From Anaeromonas gelatinilytica (GTDB lineage: Bacteria > Bacillota > Clostridia > Tissierellales > SIT17), in contig NZ_WSFU01000137.1 in the NCBI RefSeq assembly GCF_016820635.1, positions 1-64,000 on the forward strand: a stretch of 64,000 bases of DNA, read 5' to 3'. The translations under genes were made by a program, and so were the position numbers. The notes under the pieces are model-generated. The model made no database searches. It worked only from the letters and a program-made list of their open reading frames with translations, and was not told the DNA's origin. Positions 61,491-64,000 of this stretch are shown here, in pieces. Each line of letters starts with the position of its first letter. Within the stretch, counting starts at the first letter, position 1.

Positions 61491-63155
61491 ATGGAAAAAT
61501 TAGATATAAAAATATCTGAGATTGGAAATTTTAGCGTTGATAAAGGAATTAAAATAGAAGATTTTATAAAATCATCAAAAGATTTAGAGAACAGTAAATA
61601 TCTATGTGCTCGTATAAATAACGAAATTATACATCTTGATTATACTATAGAGAAATCTGGAAGTATAGAATTATTAGATATAACTGATGAAGATGGATCT
61701 AGGGTTTATATTAGAACTCTAACATTTATATTATTAAAGGCATTGAATGAATTGTTTCCCAAGGCATCAGTTTCTATAGAACATTCTTTAAGTGAAGGAT
61801 TATATATTGAAATACATAAAGAGAGACCTTTACAATGTACAGAAATTAATACTATAAGGGAAAAAATGCAGGATATAATTAATAAAAAATTACCAATAAA
61901 TAGAATACTTATGTCTACTAATGAAGCTGATAATATATTTAGGAAACAAAGAATGAAAGATAAATTAAGATTATCAAAATATAGGCTTAAAGAGTATGTT
62001 CATGTATATGAACTTGATGGATTTTATGATAAATTTTATGGGTATTTAGCTACATCTACAGAATATATTGATAAGTTTGATTTAAAATATTATCATCCAG
62101 GCATAATACTTCAATATCCGAGAAAGGAAAGTAATTATAAAGTTCCTAAATTTCAAAAACAAAATAAATTGGCTCAAATATTTAAGGAAGCAGAAGATTG
62201 GGGAAAAATTTTAGATGTAGAAGATGTCGGATCATTGAATGATAAAATAGCAGAAGGTTCTATTGAAGAAATTGTACGAATAAATGAAGCATTACATGAG
62301 AAAAAAATAGCATATATAGCTGATAGAATAAGTAATGATAATAATACAAAAATAATTTTAATTGCAGGACCTTCTTCATCAGGAAAGACTACATTTGCTC
62401 AAAGATTATATACTCAATTAAGAGTAAATGGAAAGAGGCCAATTTCTTTATCTTTAGATGATTATTTTGTAAATAGAGAAGATACTCCATTAGATGAAAT
62501 GGGAAATTATGATTTTGAATCTATTGACGCAATAGATATAAAAAAATTTAATGAAGACTTAACTATTCTTTTAAATGGTGGGCAAATAGATGTACCTAAG
62601 TTTAATTTTTTAACAGGTAAAAGAGAAATAAAGATTATGGGATTTTCTATAACTGATGATCAACCGATAATAATTGAAGGAATTCATGGACTTAATGAAA
62701 AGCTTACTAATAAAATTTCTCATAAATATAAATTTAAGATATATGTTAGTGCATTGACTCAACTTAATATAGATAAACATAATAGAATACCTACTACCGA
62801 TAATAGACTGATAAGGAGAATTGTTAGGGATAGTAAATATAGAGGAAGATCTGCAGAAGGGACTTTGGAGTTGTGGAGTTCAGTTAGAAGAGGGGAAGAA
62901 AGAAGTATATTTCCTTTTCAAGAAAGTGCTGATGTAATGTTTAATTCAGAATTAGTATATGAATTGGCTATATTAAGAAAATATGCTGAGCCGTTATTAA
63001 AAGAAGTTAAAAGAACAAGTATACACTACGCAGAAGCAAAACGATTATCAAAGTTTTTAAAATATTTTAATTTTATTAGAAATGATGATATTATACCTAG
63101 TACATCTATTTTAAAGGAATTTATAGGTGGCAGTTGTTATAGAGAAGAAGAGTAG
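61491..63155 (+). CDS. Nucleoside kinase: ThrRS-like N-terminal region fused to uridine kinase
   Basis: The roughly 554-residue protein has an N-terminal region (about 1-235) similar to the TGS/SAD part of threonyl-tRNA synthetase: SVSIEHSLSEGLYIEIHKER at about 99 and LRLSKYRLKEYVHVYELDGF. A uridine kinase/phosphoribulokinase domain follows, with P-loop LIAGPSSSGKTTFAQRL (about 288), DDYFVNRED and IEGIHGLNEKL. It phosphorylates uridine or cytidine in salvage, or a related nucleoside. This fusion is widespread in Clostridia and Bacteroidetes, so it is a normal arrangement. ATG 61491 follows GGGGGAG. Confidence 0.93.
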   Translation: MEKLDIKISEIGNFSVDKGIKIEDFIKSSKDLENSKYLCARINNEIIHLDYTIEKSGSIELLDITDEDGSRVYIRTLTFILLKALNELFPKASVSIEHSLSEGLYIEIHKERPLQCTEINTIREKMQDIINKKLPINRILMSTNEADNIFRKQRMKDKLRLSKYRLKEYVHVYELDGFYDKFYGYLATSTEYIDKFDLKYYHPGIILQYPRKESNYKVPKFQKQNKLAQIFKEAEDWGKILDVEDVGSLNDKIAEGSIEEIVRINEALHEKKIAYIADRISNDNNTKIILIAGPSSSGKTTFAQRLYTQLRVNGKRPISLSLDDYFVNREDTPLDEMGNYDFESIDAIDIKKFNEDLTILLNGGQIDVPKFNFLTGKREIKIMGFSITDDQPIIIEGIHGLNEKLTNKISHKYKFKIYVSALTQLNIDKHNRIPTTDNRLIRRIVRDSKYRGRSAEGTLELWSSVRRGEERSIFPFQESADVMFNSELVYELAILRKYAEPLLKEVKRTSIHYAEAKRLSKFLKYFNFIRNDDIIPSTSILKEFIGGSCYREEE

Positions 63156-63185
63156 TTAATAACTTAGTTATTGACTATTTTTTCT
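63153..63185 (+). terminator. Terminator after the nucleoside kinase gene
   Basis: TAGTTAATAAC and GTTATTGACTA pair (one G-T pair) around a short loop and run into TTTTTTC. The stem overlaps the stop codon. Confidence 0.78.
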
Positions 63186-63234
63186 TTTTGATTTATTTTA
63201 GATATAGTGTAATTCATTAAGGAGGGGATTGATT

Positions 63235-64000
63235 ATGGAGGATATATTAAGAAAGTTAATAGATAAAAATAGAAATGTTACTCAAGAGGGCAAAGTTGCA
63301 ACTTACATACCTGGTTTAGGAAAAATAGATCCTTGGGATTTAGGGATATGTGTAGCAGATATGGAAGGAAATATATATAAATCAGGAAATTATGATAAAA
63401 AATTTACCATTCAAAGTATATCAAAGACTATTTCATTAATGTTGGCATTGATAGATAATGGAGAGGAACTTGTATTTGAAAAAGTTGGCATGGAGCCTAC
63501 AGGCGATGCTTTTAATTCTATAATAAAATTAGAGACAATTATGCCTTCTAGGCCTCTTAATCCTATGATTAATGCAGGAGCTATAGTAATATCTTCCTTA
63601 ATAAAAGGTAGAGATGAGAAAGAAAAATTTCGAAGACTATTAGATTTTATCAGAAAAATATCAGGAAATGATAAATTAAATATAAATGAGGAAATATATT
63701 TATCAGAAAAAAATACTGGAGATAGAAATAGAGCTATGGCTTATTTCATGAAAGATGTAGGAATTATAGAGGGAAATATTGAGGAAATTTTAGATATGTA
63801 TTTTAAACAGTGCTCAATTGAAGTGGACTGTATAGATATTGCTAAAATCGGTTTATTTTTAGCGAATAGGGGAGTATTACCTGAAACCGGTGAAAGAGTA
63901 ATATCAGAGCGAATCGCTAGGACAATAAAAACTTTTATGATTACTTGTGGAATGTATAATGGATCAGGAGAGTTTGCTATTAAGGTAGGAATACCTGCTA
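63235..64000 (+). CDS. glsA: Glutaminase, 3' end truncated by the window
   Basis: Glutaminase A hydrolyses glutamine to glutamate and ammonia. The first 255 codons are present; the gene continues past 64000. Active-site motifs of the serine-dependent beta-lactamase-like fold are visible. FTIQSISKTISLMLAL (about 62-77) holds the nucleophilic Ser followed by x-x-Lys. RPLNPMINAGAIVISS (about 103-118), LSEKNTGDRNRAMAYFMKDV (about 157-176) and the Tyr-type segment near TCGMYNGSGEFA (about 239-250) follow. GGAGGGG precedes ATG 63235. The missing end should contain the last 50 or so residues. Confidence 0.93.
   Translation, partial: MEDILRKLIDKNRNVTQEGKVATYIPGLGKIDPWDLGICVADMEGNIYKSGNYDKKFTIQSISKTISLMLALIDNGEELVFEKVGMEPTGDAFNSIIKLETIMPSRPLNPMINAGAIVISSLIKGRDEKEKFRRLLDFIRKISGNDKLNINEEIYLSEKNTGDRNRAMAYFMKDVGIIEGNIEEILDMYFKQCSIEVDCIDIAKIGLFLANRGVLPETGERVISERIARTIKTFMITCGMYNGSGEFAIKVGIPA

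Overview
This is an AT-rich chromosomal window that reads as an anaerobic, endospore-forming member of the Clostridia (Bacillota). The evidence is a CotF-type coat protein pair, a YtaF-type sporulation membrane protein, CodY, many Fe-S proteins, a CODH-family protein, Bacillota-type ribosome binding sites and frequent TTG/GTG starts. No rRNA, tRNA or CRISPR array was recognised. A Tissierellales-like lineage is only a guess.

Layout. (1) 1-5822: a cobalamin riboswitch with an intrinsic terminator precedes a five-gene Opp/Nik-type ABC importer, probably for cobalt or nickel. An ATP-grasp ligase gene follows. (2) 7085-10000: a pterin/folate operon of folK, an ABC permease remnant, a divergent folP, a QueD/PTPS and folE2. 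It has no folB, and the PTPS carries a CExxHGH motif that could supply the missing step. (3) 10221-12675: an XRE regulator with shared operator-like motifs, a 64-aa protein behind a 46-bp palindrome, two spore coat genes and a truncated IS256-family element. (4) 12873-20312: an integrase-fold protein that has lost a catalytic Asp, coupled to a flavoprotein gene. Then comes hypB, a very large Fe-S/FAD oxidoreductase, a membrane protein and hypA, with no hydrogenase in sight. (5) 20377-27920: an ABC-2 exporter, three GyrI-like domain proteins (two fused to AraC DNA-binding domains) and a 1107-residue fusion of TrmO-like and UvrA-like modules. (6) 28335-37727: membrane proteins, a CooS-like protein in which one C-cluster cysteine is replaced by Glu, a DUF2207 protein, twin zinc-ribbon genes (one frameshifted), two metallo-beta-lactamase fold hydrolases, a VOC protein and CvfB. 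(7) 38059-64000: mostly housekeeping genes. These are a DEAD-box helicase, a chemoreceptor-like protein with a C-terminal sensor, CodY, QueT behind a preQ1-I-like pseudoknot, a tandem glycine riboswitch controlling an EIIC-like membrane protein, MnmA, peptidases, a LytS/LytT pair beside CstA, pseudouridine synthases, a nucleoside kinase and a truncated glutaminase.

Connections. Metal handling recurs: a B12-controlled metal importer, HypA/HypB and a CooS-like protein. The fol operon with a PTPS shunt and a separate QueT importer suggest the PTPS serves folate while queuosine precursors are salvaged. The glycine riboswitch has a clear ON-switch geometry and points to a glycine-related role for an EIIC-like protein with no PTS partners nearby. 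The strongest candidates for undescribed biology are the TrmO-UvrA fusion with its GyrI/AraC neighbours, the hypBA-flanked oxidoreductase operon, the CooS-like protein with the Cys-to-Glu change, the glycine-controlled EIIC-like protein and the domesticated integrase-fold gene. All identifications come from reading motifs; no database search was run.
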